Source: CAILKP01 sp038231815
Lineage (GTDB): Bacteria > Planctomycetota > Phycisphaerae > Phycisphaerales > UBA1924
Assembly: GCA_038231815.1 (NCBI GenBank)
Contig: JBBRKQ010000009.1
Location: 1-64,000, forward strand
DNA: 64,000 bases
Direction of reading: 5' to 3'
The first letter of the stretch is position 1, and each line of letters begins with the position of its first letter. The notes under the pieces were generated by a model. The model saw nothing but the letters and a program-made list of their open reading frames with translations, was not told the origin of the DNA and did not search any database. Below, piece after piece: positions 8,131 through 17,222 of this stretch. The position numbers and the translations under genes were made by a program.

Positions 8131-11100
8131 TTGAGTGTTGTCGCTGCATGCTTGGCGGGTCCGGCATTTGCGCAGCCGGTCACCTGGCTCGGCACTACAA
8201 ACTCTGATTGGAACACACCCACCAACTGGTCGCCTGCCGGTGTCCCCGGGGTCACTGCCGATGTCACCGTTCCCCCAGCGGCTCCGGCCGTAACCATCAC
8301 CACCGTCAACGTCACTGTGGCGTCGCTCAACCTCGGCCGCCAACTCACAGTAGCGACCGGTCGCACCCTCACCGTGACTACGGCCACGGTCAGCGCAACA
8401 CTCAGCCTAGCCAACACCGCCACCCTGAGCGGCGGCACGTACACATTCAACCCCGGCGGCGGCCTCACCTTCCCCGCGCCATGCGCCTTCGGCAGGCTCA
8501 GCAACATCACCATCAACGGCAACCTTACCGTGACTAACGCCGGCATCCGCTGGAACAACGTCACCAACAACGGCACTCTCACGCTCACCGGCGACAGCCG
8601 CATTGCCTTTGAGGGCAACCAAAGCCTCACCGGCACCATAGTGGGCAACACCACCGGCACGATATCTCTCGAGCAGGCCACCGCCGGCATCCTCACAATC
8701 GCACCTACGGCCATCATCCGCGGCGGCGACCTTTCCTTCGTTATTAGTTCCTGCTTCAACGTTGCCATGAGCGTAGTGAACAACGGCACCATCCAGGCCG
8801 ATGTCGCCGCCCGCACCATCACCTCCACAGTTGCCCTCACCAACAACGGCACCATCACCGCCGGCCCGGGTGCCTTCATCGCCAGCAGTTCGGTGGTCAA
8901 CAACGGCACGCTCAACTCCACCGCTGGCAGCATAACCATTAACGGTACGGTCAACCCCCTCATCGGCACGTTCACCGGAACCAACTTCACCTTCGGCGGT
9001 GTGGTTGATCTCGTAAATGGCGTTTGGACCATTGGCGCGAACTCTTACCGAATCAACGGAACGCTGCAAAACGGCACCGTCAACGTCTCGGCCACCAACC
9101 TCACCTTCCCCGCCCCGTGCACCTTCGGCAGGCTCAACAACATCACCATCAACGGCAACCTCACCGTAAACAGCGGCGGCATCCGCTGGAACAACGTCAC
9201 CAACAACGGCACCATCACCCTCACCGGCGATGCCCGCATCGCCTTCGATGGTGACCAAACCCTCACCGGCACCATCGTCGGCAACACCACTTCCACCGTG
9301 TTGCTCCAGCAGGCCACCGCCGGCATCCTCACCATCGCCCCCTCCGCCATCATCCGAGGCGGTGACCTTTCCTTCGGTAGTGGTTCCTGCTTCGTCGTCG
9401 CCATGAGCATCGTGAACAACGGCACCATCCAGGCCGATGTCGCCGCCCGCACCATCACCTCCCCAGTTGCCCTCACCAACAACGGCACCATCACCGCCGG
9501 CCCGGGCGCCTTCATCGCCAGCAGTTCGGTCGTCAACAACGGCACCATCAATGCTACAGCAGGGCCGGTTACCATTAATGGTGCGGTTAACCCGCTTCTT
9601 GGCACGTTCACCGGAACCAACTTCACCCTCGGCGGCACTATTGATCTTGCCACCGGCGCCTGGACCATTGGTGCACGGGCATTCCGAATCAACGGCACCC
9701 TCCAAAACGGTACCGTCAACGTTGCTGGCTCCAACCTCACCTTCCCCGCCCCGTGCACCTTCGGCAGGCTCAACAACATCACCATCAACGGCAACCTCAC
9801 CGTCAGCAGCGGCGGCATCCGCTGGAACAACGTCACCAACAACGGCACCATCACCCTCACCGGGGATTCCCGCATCGCCTTCGAGGGCGACCAAACCCTC
9901 ACCGGCACCATCGTTGGCAGCACCGCTTCCACCGTGTCGCTCCAGCAGGCCACCGCAGGCACCCTGACCATCGCCCCCTCGGCCATCATCCGAGGTGGTA
10001 ATCTTGCCTTGGGTAGCAGTTCCTGCTTCAACGTCGCCATGAGCGTCTTCAACAACGGCACCATCCAGGCCGATGTCGCAAGTCGCACCATCAACTGCAC
10101 CGTCACGCTCACCAACAACGGCACCATCGCCGCAGGGCCCGGCAATCTTGATGTCACCGGCACCATCACCGGCTTTAACTCAGCCACCCGCGTGCTCTCA
10201 GGCGGCACTTGGCGATCAAACGCCGGCAACCTTCGTCTTATCAATCCCACCGCCCTCACCGTCCGCACCATCGCTGCCGGAACCACCGTCAGCGTCGAGG
10301 GCGCGACCGGTGGTCTGCTCAACAGCGCAAACGCGAACGCTTTGGCCGATGTCTCCGCCGTCGCCGGCACCCTCCGCTTCGCTAGCCGTAACGTATCCAT
10401 CGCCCCTAACAGCGGTGTGGTCGCCAATTCCGGCACCCTCACGCTTGATAGGGCTCCGCTCACCATCACCGGTGCCTACACCCAAACCGCACCTGCCACA
10501 CTCTCGGTCACTGTTGCCGGACCGGCCCTCACCCAGTTCGGTCGCCTGGCCATCAGCGGAGCGGCCACTATTGCGGGCTCAATTCTTGCCCAGCCTACCG
10601 CTGGCTACGAGCCGCCCGATACAACTCTGTTTAACGTGGTTAGCGCCGCCAGCGTCACTGGTACCTTTGGCGCCGTAACCGGTGGCGGTGGTTTCGTTCC
10701 CACTGCAACGTACACACCCACACTTGTTCAGCTTACTTTCGTGCAGTGCCCCACTTTTATTGTACAGCCGCCCGCAACCGCCGGGTGCATTGCGGGCACG
10801 GCCACGTTTAACATTCAGGTGGTTGGGCGCACTCCGCTGTCGTACCAGTGGCAGCAATTCACTGGGGGCAGCTGGGTTAACCTTGCCGATGGCCCTCTGG
10901 CGGGAGTGGGAACCATTATCGGCGCGCTCACTGATGCTTTGTCTATCGCCGCAATCGAGAGCGAGGGCCTTCAAGTCCGGGTGCTGGTCTCGAACATCTG
11001 CGGTACAACCACCAGCGATGCCGCTTCGTTGGTATTCCTTCTGCCCTGCTCAATCGCAGACATCGTCGGGACAGACGGTGGTCCTATCACGTGCGGCGAC

Positions 11101-11277
11101 TCGATTGTCGATGGCACCGACTTTGTTGCGTTCATCAACTCGTTCTCAGTAGGTGACCCTGCACTGGACCCCAGGGCCGACATTGCGGGTGCGGGCCCAA
11201 GCGGATTTGAGCCCGATGGCGTTATCGACGGTGGCGACTTCATTGCGTTCATCAACGCTTTCGCGGCGGGCTGCTGA
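8131..11277 (+). CDS. Secreted beta-repeat protein with C-terminal GC-type dockerin; N-terminus probably frameshifted
   Basis: The open frame of 1048 residues begins only with TTG 8131, giving a signal peptide with no basic n-region (SVVAACLAGPAFA|QP) and no ribosome site. ATG 8078, with an ideal AGGAG, opens MLFAALRFVLGKVSNTTA and stops at TGA 8132-8134. One extra T near 8131 would join both into a normal signal peptide (...KVSNTTA-LSVVAACLAGPAFA). The mature protein has 2.6 units of a 212-residue repeat rich in NNGT strands, each with two Cys (FPAPC and SSCF), probably a beta-helix or beta-solenoid. An Ig-like segment (PLSYQWQQF) follows. The end is two GC-dockerin halves (IVDGTDFVAFINSF, VIDGGDFIAFINAFAAGC). 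It is presumably exported and anchored outside the cell; the binding partner is unknown. Confidence 0.85.
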   Translation: MSVVAACLAGPAFAQPVTWLGTTNSDWNTPTNWSPAGVPGVTADVTVPPAAPAVTITTVNVTVASLNLGRQLTVATGRTLTVTTATVSATLSLANTATLSGGTYTFNPGGGLTFPAPCAFGRLSNITINGNLTVTNAGIRWNNVTNNGTLTLTGDSRIAFEGNQSLTGTIVGNTTGTISLEQATAGILTIAPTAIIRGGDLSFVISSCFNVAMSVVNNGTIQADVAARTITSTVALTNNGTITAGPGAFIASSSVVNNGTLNSTAGSITINGTVNPLIGTFTGTNFTFGGVVDLVNGVWTIGANSYRINGTLQNGTVNVSATNLTFPAPCTFGRLNNITINGNLTVNSGGIRWNNVTNNGTITLTGDARIAFDGDQTLTGTIVGNTTSTVLLQQATAGILTIAPSAIIRGGDLSFGSGSCFVVAMSIVNNGTIQADVAARTITSPVALTNNGTITAGPGAFIASSSVVNNGTINATAGPVTINGAVNPLLGTFTGTNFTLGGTIDLATGAWTIGARAFRINGTLQNGTVNVAGSNLTFPAPCTFGRLNNITINGNLTVSSGGIRWNNVTNNGTITLTGDSRIAFEGDQTLTGTIVGSTASTVSLQQATAGTLTIAPSAIIRGGNLALGSSSCFNVAMSVFNNGTIQADVASRTINCTVTLTNNGTIAAGPGNLDVTGTITGFNSATRVLSGGTWRSNAGNLRLINPTALTVRTIAAGTTVSVEGATGGLLNSANANALADVSAVAGTLRFASRNVSIAPNSGVVANSGTLTLDRAPLTITGAYTQTAPATLSVTVAGPALTQFGRLAISGAATIAGSILAQPTAGYEPPDTTLFNVVSAASVTGTFGAVTGGGGFVPTATYTPTLVQLTFVQCPTFIVQPPATAGCIAGTATFNIQVVGRTPLSYQWQQFTGGSWVNLADGPLAGVGTIIGALTDALSIAAIESEGLQVRVLVSNICGTTTSDAASLVFLLPCSIADIVGTDGGPITCGDSIVDGTDFVAFINSFSVGDPALDPRADIAGAGPSGFEPDGVIDGGDFIAFINAFAAGC
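8464..10150 (+). repeat. 636-bp in-gene tandem repeats, 2.6 units
   Basis: Units start at 8464, 9100 and 9736 with CTCACCTTCCCCGC, an exact 636-bp (212-codon) spacing. The third unit loses similarity near 10150. Long blocks are nearly identical at DNA level, for example CATCCGCTGGAACAACGTC and GGCACCATCCAGGCCGATGT, including third codon positions. This implies recent duplication or ongoing gene conversion rather than old protein repeats. Confidence 0.9.
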
Positions 11278-11286
11278 AACACACCA

Positions 11287-11320
11287 CGAGGCGGCACGTT
11301 AGTTTGTGCCGCCTCGATTT
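11287..11320. terminator. Bidirectional hairpin terminator
   Basis: Arms CGAGGCGGCAC (11287-11297) and GTGCCGCCTCG (11306-11316) pair perfectly over 11 bp around an 8-base loop, followed by ATTT. The hairpin lies ten bases after the dockerin gene and just past the end of the convergent nuclease gene at 11349. Confidence 0.8.
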
Positions 11321-11348
11321 CAACTCGCCGTCGCGGTGCGGTGCTAGC

Positions 11349-12251
11349 CTACCGCTCCCGCCCCGAAACGTTGCGCACAAAACGCAGTTTTAGTTCCTCG
11401 ACGGCTGTTGGCGGATCTGTCATATGCAGTACCGCATGGCAGTTGGGACACACCGGCCGGAGGTCGGCTACGGGGTCAATTACATACGACTACCCGATCG
11501 TTGCCAGCCGCTTGAGATGATGGACGTGAATGTATCCGTTCGCGATCGGTCCATACCGCTCACCCATGTCAAGATTGCAGCAAAAGCAGCGAGATTTCCA
11601 ATGAGCGATGCACCGCTGCCTCGCTGCTGTGCTTCGTTCGTAAGCGTTTACCGTGGTTCGCCGAACGGCTCCTTCTATGAGGTCGCCTTCTGTCGTCTCA
11701 TCCGCCGTTGTAAAGAAGCTGTATTTGTTGGTAAGAACGTCAATGGGCGGTGTTCGGTGCGGTTGGTCGGCCTGGCCGGCCGACTCCAACTCCCGGGGCA
11801 GGCAGGCTGCTTGCAGGTGTGGTTGAAAGGCGGCTTCGAATAGCCGCACCTTTTCGATAAGTTTCTTGGCGACCCCCGGCCATTTCAGCGGTGACGCCTG
11901 ATATCCGTCTTTCGCTGCGATATATTCGATGGCAGACATTTTCTTATTGTCGAGGCGTTGCCAAAGAAGCGACTCCCCAAACACCTTTTCGATCTGAGCA
12001 CGATTGTTTTTCAACGCATCAAAAACAGATTTATTCCAGTCGGATTTACCTGAGTTGACGGCGATGGTCAATCCGCAGCCCGCGTCATCTTTGCGGACAA
12101 AGATGTAATACCGTAAATTCCGTACTCCTGTTGGTGTATGGAGCCAATAGCCATCTGTCGCCTGACGCCCCGCCCACTGCGGATGTTCCTTCGCAATTAT
12201 TGGGAGTACCATTTGCCAAAAATCGCGAATCCGGGGAGAGGGGTGGGCCAT
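11349..12251 (-). pseudogene. DUF4268-HNH endonuclease gene interrupted by an in-frame amber codon
   Basis: From ATG 12251 the frame encodes 253 residues. The N-terminal DUF4268-like domain (IRDFWQMVLPII...IEKVFGESLLWQRLDNKK, residues about 7-145) is followed by the start of an HNH domain (RCFCCNLDMGERYGPIANG, IHVHHLKRLATIG). TAG at 11492-11490 stops it there. The same frame continues without a gap with SYVIDPVADLRPVCPNCHAVLH...EELKLRFVRN to a second TAG at 11351-11349. That is exactly the missing half of the HNH zinc and catalytic motif (CPNCHAVLH). A single base change (GAG or AAG to TAG) explains it. Intact relatives of this architecture are predicted nucleases, often linked to restriction or defence. 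TAG also ends other genes here (26979-26981, 62280-62282), so recoding is unlikely. Either the gene is inactivated or there is a sequence error. Confidence 0.88.
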
Positions 12252-12452
12252 CGCACAAATGGTAGCTTCATCCAGCCAAACTGCCCGCGCCCCAATTTGC
12301 GGGATTCACCGATTAGCGCTTGATTGGGTCTCAAACGACGCGGTTCAGAATCAAAGCCCATTCGGCGGGAAATGATCAAAGGTGCCAAAAAAATTGTTTC
12401 AGCAACCAGCGCAATGCAACCGGGCTTTAAAAAAGTTGCGATCAACTCACCT

Positions 12453-13967
12453 TTACGTCCCGGCCGCCTTCGCCAGCCCCCGCTCGAGGCAGGCGAACAC
12501 CTTGGGCCAGTCGGCTTCATCAAATACGGGCAGTGGCGGAAGCAGCCGCAGGTGATACGGTCCGTGGCCGCAGTAGAATGCGATAACGCCCTCATCAAAG
12601 AGATGCTTGCAGGCTTTGTTGATCTTGTCTTTGACGCCACCGAAGGGTGAGAAGCGCATCATGCCGCCGGTGCCGCCGACGATGTCATCGACCGCGGGGC
12701 CGAAGGGGCCCATGACCGGTGGGAACCAGGATGGGTGCTTGGCGGCCAGTTCTTTCATGTGCTTGCGGAAGATGGCGTGGTGCTTGGCGAATTTGCCATC
12801 CGGTCCATAAAAGTCACCATCTCGAAGGCGCTCCAGCACCCGGGTGCCCGCGGCGAACGGAACCGGCCCACCCACGAAGGTGCCTGAGAGCAGGCCTGGG
12901 CCGGGGTTGTATTCGCTGGTGTACATGGTGGCGCAGACCTGGGTCATCTTGCCGACGCAGAAGACATCGACATACTCGCCAACATCAAAGTACTCGTAGG
13001 CGAACATGCGCTCGGTGCGGCCGAATGACTGAATCTCATCATCCCACACGGCGATGCGGTTGGCTTTGCAGACTTCCATCAGGGCCTTGATCCAGTCGCG
13101 GTCACCTACGTTAAAGCCGCCCTCGCCCTGGACTAGTTCAAAGATAAAGCAGGCGTGCTGCTTGGGGTACCGCTCGATGTACTGCATGAGGTGCCAGACC
13201 GACATGTCAATGTACCTTCTCTTGCCCATGCGCTCGGCGGTGACTGAGTCGTAAAAGGGCATGTAGTCAACCTGGGTTGACAGCGGAACGCCGATGCGGT
13301 TGGCAGCGGAATCACCGATTTGGCTCATTGTTACTGAGCGGCCCATGAAGCAGTCTTTGAACGCGATCACGCGTGAGGCGGGCGCGTGCTTCTGGTAGCA
13401 CACCTTTACTGCGTTCTCGTTGGCCATCGCGCCGGAAGTGCTGAGGAAGACGTGGGCGAGTTTGCTGTTTCGCTTGGCAAGTTCCAGCAGGGTCTCACCG
13501 AACTTGTAATGGTCAAAGTTGCTCTGCAGGTTGCCGGCCATGACCGTGTCGGTCATGTTGGCCTTCAGCGTGGTGGCCAGCATGTCCGGATCGCCGTGAC
13601 CAAAGAAATTGACGCCGATGCCGGTGATCATGTCCCACTTCACTGAGCCATCGGCAAGTTCAACTAAGGCCCCGCGGCCGATGCCACTGCCTAGGTAGGG
13701 GTAGAGCAGCCCGCGGCCGCGCACATCGGCGGCGCGCTTCATGTAGGCCTCGTACGACTCCTTCATGGCCGGGTCGCCGGGCTTTGCCTCGTGCAGTTGT
13801 GCGGAGCGGGAGGTGTACTCGCTCACCAGCGTTGCGATGGCCTGCGATACAACCGGGCTGCGGCTGAGCTGATCACCGAGTGTGAGACCGACCGTCGCTG
13901 AAGAACCGGCCTCGGTGCCGTTGTGCCCCTGCGTGCCGCTGTGACTGGATGTGTTTGCTGTGCTCAT
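12453..13967 (-). CDS. Class III PLP-dependent aminotransferase (acetylornithine/GABA-type)
   Basis: Transfers an amino group using pyridoxal phosphate in the cytoplasm, with an omega-amino acid as likely donor. Which one (acetylornithine, 4-aminobutyrate, lysine) cannot be settled from sequence. The roughly 504-residue protein has the fold-type I landmarks: TSGAMANENAVK (phosphate-binding loop), IFELVQGEGG, WDDEIQSFGRT with the PLP-ring Asp, and the Schiff-base Lys in FCVGKMTQ (near residue 340). It ends HLRLLPPLPVFDEADW, usual for class III. It is longer than typical ArgD (about 400 residues) because of a Ser/Thr/Gly-rich N-terminus and an insertion after SVTMSQ. ATG 13967 is chosen because GGAG precedes it by about eight bases; the frame is open to 14000. 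Confidence 0.9.
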   Translation of the reverse strand: MSTANTSSHSGTQGHNGTEAGSSATVGLTLGDQLSRSPVVSQAIATLVSEYTSRSAQLHEAKPGDPAMKESYEAYMKRAADVRGRGLLYPYLGSGIGRGALVELADGSVKWDMITGIGVNFFGHGDPDMLATTLKANMTDTVMAGNLQSNFDHYKFGETLLELAKRNSKLAHVFLSTSGAMANENAVKVCYQKHAPASRVIAFKDCFMGRSVTMSQIGDSAANRIGVPLSTQVDYMPFYDSVTAERMGKRRYIDMSVWHLMQYIERYPKQHACFIFELVQGEGGFNVGDRDWIKALMEVCKANRIAVWDDEIQSFGRTERMFAYEYFDVGEYVDVFCVGKMTQVCATMYTSEYNPGPGLLSGTFVGGPVPFAAGTRVLERLRDGDFYGPDGKFAKHHAIFRKHMKELAAKHPSWFPPVMGPFGPAVDDIVGGTGGMMRFSPFGGVKDKINKACKHLFDEGVIAFYCGHGPYHLRLLPPLPVFDEADWPKVFACLERGLAKAAGT

Positions 13968-14437
13968 GTCATACTCCAAGACCAATTCATTCACTGCCAC
14001 CGACCGGACGAATTCGTGAACCGTGATACACTGCGGTCCGAGACCGTCGGCTGCATGACAGGTCAGAACTGCTACTGAATAGTATCGGTGATCTGGCCGT
14101 CCGGTCGGACCGGTACCTGAGCGTATTCGGATCGGTTCGGCGGTGCATAGTCAGATTTGGCGGCAGGCCAAGAGCGGCCGGATGGGCAACAGCCTTGTGC
14201 GTTCGCTTGCAATTTTTGGAACAGGTTGTGCTGGGCCTTTGGCTGGCTGATACAGGTGGCGGTGCCAGGCCGCAGCGATTTGCTGCTACTGGCTGGGTGA
14301 TATACCCCGGCGCGGGGCAAGTTTGTGAAGGTGTGGCCGCACTTGTTGCGCTTGGACAATGGCAATGTGCGCAGGAGTTTGCACTAGCGGGCAGTAAATG
14401 CTGATCGCCAAACCGAGCCGTGGCCGATCTTGCCAGC
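13968..14437. other. Intergenic region upstream of the flagellar cluster
   Basis: About 470 bases with no convincing gene; short open frames here lack ribosome sites and family features. CCGGTC-G-GACCGG (14101-14113) is a small palindrome. I looked for a sigma-54 flagellar promoter and found none with the required GG...GC pair. The promoter of fliN-fliO-fliP presumably lies here. Confidence 0.4.
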
Positions 14438-15094
14438 ATGGCAGCAGAAAACAATCTCCCCAATCAAGATTCCGCAGATGAGGTAACCACGCCCGTGGCA
14501 GCAACTCCGGCTGCTGAGCTTTCTCAGCCACCGGAGCCCGCGCCGGACCAGACCGCGCTGGATGCGCTGGCGGCGGTTCAAGCTGCCATTGCCGCCGCGA
14601 CGAGCGGGAATATGGGTGGGTCGTCTCAGGTTACGACCGAGGAGGATGATGATCCGGTAGCTGCGGCGATGCTGGAGGCGATGGCGTCAAGCGAGGCGGA
14701 GGCTGCGGCTTCGGCCGGTGCGGCGAGGCAAGTGGGGCACAACATTGGTGCGAGCCCATCAACCGCGGCGGCAGCGGGGGGGGCCTCGCCAGCGGCATTC
14801 ACACTGCCGACGTTTGGGACAGGTTTTAAAGCTCAACTGCCTGAGACCATATCGCTGCTGAGCGATGTGAATTTGAATGTGAAGATAGAGCTTGGCCGGA
14901 CGCGAATGCTGATCGAGGATGTACTGAAGCTCTCAGAAGGTGCGGTGGTTGAACTGGACAAGCTCGCGGGTGATCCGGTGGATGTATACGTCAACGACCG
15001 ACCCGTCGCACGCGGAGAGGTTTTGGTGCTTAACGACAACTTTTGTGTGCGCATCAATGAGATTCTTGATTCATCGCTGCTTGACCGGCGATGA
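14438..15094 (+). CDS. fliN: Flagellar motor switch protein FliN
   Basis: Component of the C-ring at the cytoplasmic base of the flagellum, taking part in torque generation and export. The C-terminal SpoA domain (about residues 140-212) is clear: LSDVNLNVKIELGRTRM, LKLSEGAVVELDKLAGDPVDVYVN, ARGEVLVLNDNFCVRI. The N-terminal 130 residues are a low-complexity Ala/Pro/acidic extension, so the protein (218 residues) is longer than enteric FliN (about 137). The alternative GTG start at 14420 would add six residues; ATG 14438 (MAAENNLPNQ) is chosen. The stop overlaps the fliO start (ATGA at 15091-15094), suggesting translational coupling. Confidence 0.93.
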   Translation: MAAENNLPNQDSADEVTTPVAATPAAELSQPPEPAPDQTALDALAAVQAAIAAATSGNMGGSSQVTTEEDDDPVAAAMLEAMASSEAEAAASAGAARQVGHNIGASPSTAAAAGGASPAAFTLPTFGTGFKAQLPETISLLSDVNLNVKIELGRTRMLIEDVLKLSEGAVVELDKLAGDPVDVYVNDRPVARGEVLVLNDNFCVRINEILDSSLLDRR

Positions 15095-16071
15095 GTTCGC
15101 GAGCCCGATGGTGTTTTCGAGGAGCTTGGTCACTCTCTGCCATATTCGTTCACTTCTGCCGGTCCCGGACAACTATGCAAGTTACTGAGACAAATACGAG
15201 ATATCGCGGACAGCCGCTTCAGGTTTCCGCAAGGCTGCTGGTGCTCGGGTGCCTTTGGTTTAGCGTGGTTGGCTCGAGCCTGGCAATCGCCACGCCGGGC
15301 GCACCATCACAAGTGCTGAGGCAGCAGCCAGAATCCGCTGCTGGTAACAGCACGCAGCCTGTATCGGAGTCAGCTGGCGCGGAATCAGTGCCGGTGGTGG
15401 ATGTGGGTGGCAAGGCCGCTGCGGCCGGAAATTCTACGGCCAGTGTTCCTGCGATGGCCCCGGTTGCTGTGCCATCGGCAACGGGAGCGCGGAACAGGGA
15501 ATCACTTCCACTCGGACCGATGCCTGCTGGAAACCTGATGCCGAAGTCGGCGATTACTAGCGAGTCGCAAAGCTCTGCGGCGTCTGCGTTCGCGGCATTT
15601 TGGCCGCTGGCGCTTGTGGTGGCGATAATTCTGGGTGCGGCGTACTTTGTGCGCAGGCTTGCCAAGGGTGATCCGGGTTTGATCGCAGCACTTGGTGCGG
15701 GTGGCAAGTCGCCGTCTGGCCTGCTTGAAGTGCTGGGACGCTACCCAGTTTCACGAACGAGTTCGTTTATTCTTCTGCGGCTTGACCGTCGGATTCTGCT
15801 GCTGAACCAGAGCTTTGGTAAAGCGGGTACGGGATTCTCAACCTTGGCCGAGTTGACCGATGCTGAGGAGGTGGCCTCGATCCTGATCAAGGTAAACCAG
15901 GGTGAATCAAAGAGCATGAACTCGTATCTTGATGTGGCGATGAAGCAGATGGAGAAGGAGCCACCCACGGCGATTAGTGGTGTAGATGAACCCATTGACA
16001 CGGTTGATGTATCGTTCTCCGCAACTGGCGGGTTACGTCGCCCAAACGGATTTGCCGGGGGTGTCTCATGA
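15091..16071 (+). CDS. fliO: Flagellar biosynthesis protein FliO
   Basis: Membrane factor that helps FliP assemble in the export gate. FliO is poorly conserved; the assignment rests on position between fliN and fliP and on layout. There is an N-terminal signal-like helix (RLLVLGCLWFSVVGSSLAIA), a long Ser/Ala/Pro linker, one membrane helix (FWPLALVVAIILGAAYFVRR), then a small cytoplasmic domain (GLLEVLGRYPVSRTSSFILLRLDRRILLLNQ) matching the FliO core. ATG 15091 overlaps the fliN stop. ATG 15175 (MQVTETNTRYRG) would give a more normal signal peptide and may be the true start. It overlaps fliP by four bases. Confidence 0.85.
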   Translation: MSSRARWCFRGAWSLSAIFVHFCRSRTTMQVTETNTRYRGQPLQVSARLLVLGCLWFSVVGSSLAIATPGAPSQVLRQQPESAAGNSTQPVSESAGAESVPVVDVGGKAAAAGNSTASVPAMAPVAVPSATGARNRESLPLGPMPAGNLMPKSAITSESQSSAASAFAAFWPLALVVAIILGAAYFVRRLAKGDPGLIAALGAGGKSPSGLLEVLGRYPVSRTSSFILLRLDRRILLLNQSFGKAGTGFSTLAELTDAEEVASILIKVNQGESKSMNSYLDVAMKQMEKEPPTAISGVDEPIDTVDVSFSATGGLRRPNGFAGGVS

Positions 16072-17102
16072 ATCGAGTTATTTCGACTTTGCTCGCGACG
16101 GTTTGCCTGATGGCTTTTGGCGTAGGTTCGGCATCTGCGCAGTTTGGATCGTTGGCCATGCCAGCTGCGATGCGTGCGGCGATGAATTCCGAGCGGCAGC
16201 CGATTGGCTCGCCTGATCCGCGGATGCTGCTGGCAAATACTGGTGACGGCATTAACCCAATCGCAATGCTTGCTTCGGCCGCCGATGCGCTACCGAATGC
16301 TCAGTCAAGCGCGAGCGGGCAGAATGGCGTTCCGGCAAAGACCGGTTTGTCTACGGCGATTAACATCATTGTGATACTTACGGTGATCGGCCTGGTGCCG
16401 TCGATCATGCTGATGTGCACGTGCTTTGTGCGCATCGTTATTGTTCTGGGGTTGCTGAAGCAGGCTTTGGGCGCAGCACAGATGCCGCCATCGCAGGTGA
16501 TGCTGGGGCTTGCGATGATCATGACGATGCTGGTGATGGCCCCGACGGTGGATCGGATTCACGCCGAAGCCGTTGTGCCGTACCAGAAAGGTGAGATCAA
16601 TGACTATCAGACGCTGTGGAATGCGGGCAAAGCGCCGCTGCGTGATTTTATGTTCGCACAGATTGAGCACACGAGGAACTGGTCATCGGTGTACATGATT
16701 ATGAACTACCGCGGCATTGATACTTCGGAGCCGGAAAACCTGACCCGGGCGAGCGTGGACATGTTGACGCTGATTCCGGCGTTTGTACTCTCGGAGCTGA
16801 AGACGGCGTTTCTCATGGGGTTCCGGGTGTACCTTCCGTTCCTGGTGATTGATATGGTAATCTCTGCACTGCTAATTAGCATGAGCATGATGATGCTGCC
16901 GCCGGTGCTTATCTCGCTGCCGTTTAAGCTTCTGCTGTTTGTACTGGTTGATGGATGGCAGCTTGTGTGCGGGTCGCTGATGCAGAGCTTTGTGACAGAG
17001 GCGGTACCCCAAGTCGCGTACGCCGAGCAACTCTTTGGACTCAGCGCGGGGCAGATGTTGGCCGCCGCGGTTCGGGCAAGTGCTGCCGTGGGCATTGGCT
17101 GA
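16068..17102 (+). CDS. fliP: Flagellar type III export gate protein FliP
   Basis: Core of the FliPQR export gate in the inner membrane. It has a cleavable signal peptide (VISTLLATVCLMAFGVGSASA|Q), a spacer, then the conserved FliP domain: LMCTCFVRIVIVLGLLKQALGAAQMPPSQVM..., LAMIMTMLVMAP, IPAFVLSELKTAFLMGF and DMVISALLISMSMMMLPP. These are the family's signature helices. At 344 residues it is longer than enteric FliP (about 245) because of the N-terminal spacer. ATG overlaps the fliO stop (ATGA at 16068-16071). A gap of 120 bases with no gene separates it from fliQ. Confidence 0.97.
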   Translation: MNRVISTLLATVCLMAFGVGSASAQFGSLAMPAAMRAAMNSERQPIGSPDPRMLLANTGDGINPIAMLASAADALPNAQSSASGQNGVPAKTGLSTAINIIVILTVIGLVPSIMLMCTCFVRIVIVLGLLKQALGAAQMPPSQVMLGLAMIMTMLVMAPTVDRIHAEAVVPYQKGEINDYQTLWNAGKAPLRDFMFAQIEHTRNWSSVYMIMNYRGIDTSEPENLTRASVDMLTLIPAFVLSELKTAFLMGFRVYLPFLVIDMVISALLISMSMMMLPPVLISLPFKLLLFVLVDGWQLVCGSLMQSFVTEAVPQVAYAEQLFGLSAGQMLAAAVRASAAVGIG

Positions 17103-17222
17103 TTTGGTGCGACCGGTTGGAGGCGTCAGCACGTGTGTGCCCAGCTAACAGGGTTTGGCCGGCGGCGATTATGCGTGGTTGGTGATGAATCAGAGCTGCT
17201 GGATTGCTGGAGATAAACCGCT

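Noticed and set aside
8407..10469. Two long minus-strand frames (about 475-495 codons) opposite the repeat-rich dockerin gene
   Set aside because: They are shadows of the repetitive C-ended codons on the plus strand; composition is Val/Gly/Ala-biased without domains.
13968..14437. Sigma-54 flagellar promoter upstream of fliN, around CTTGCAATTT
   Set aside because: The -12 TTGCA-like part is present but the essential GG at -24 is missing.
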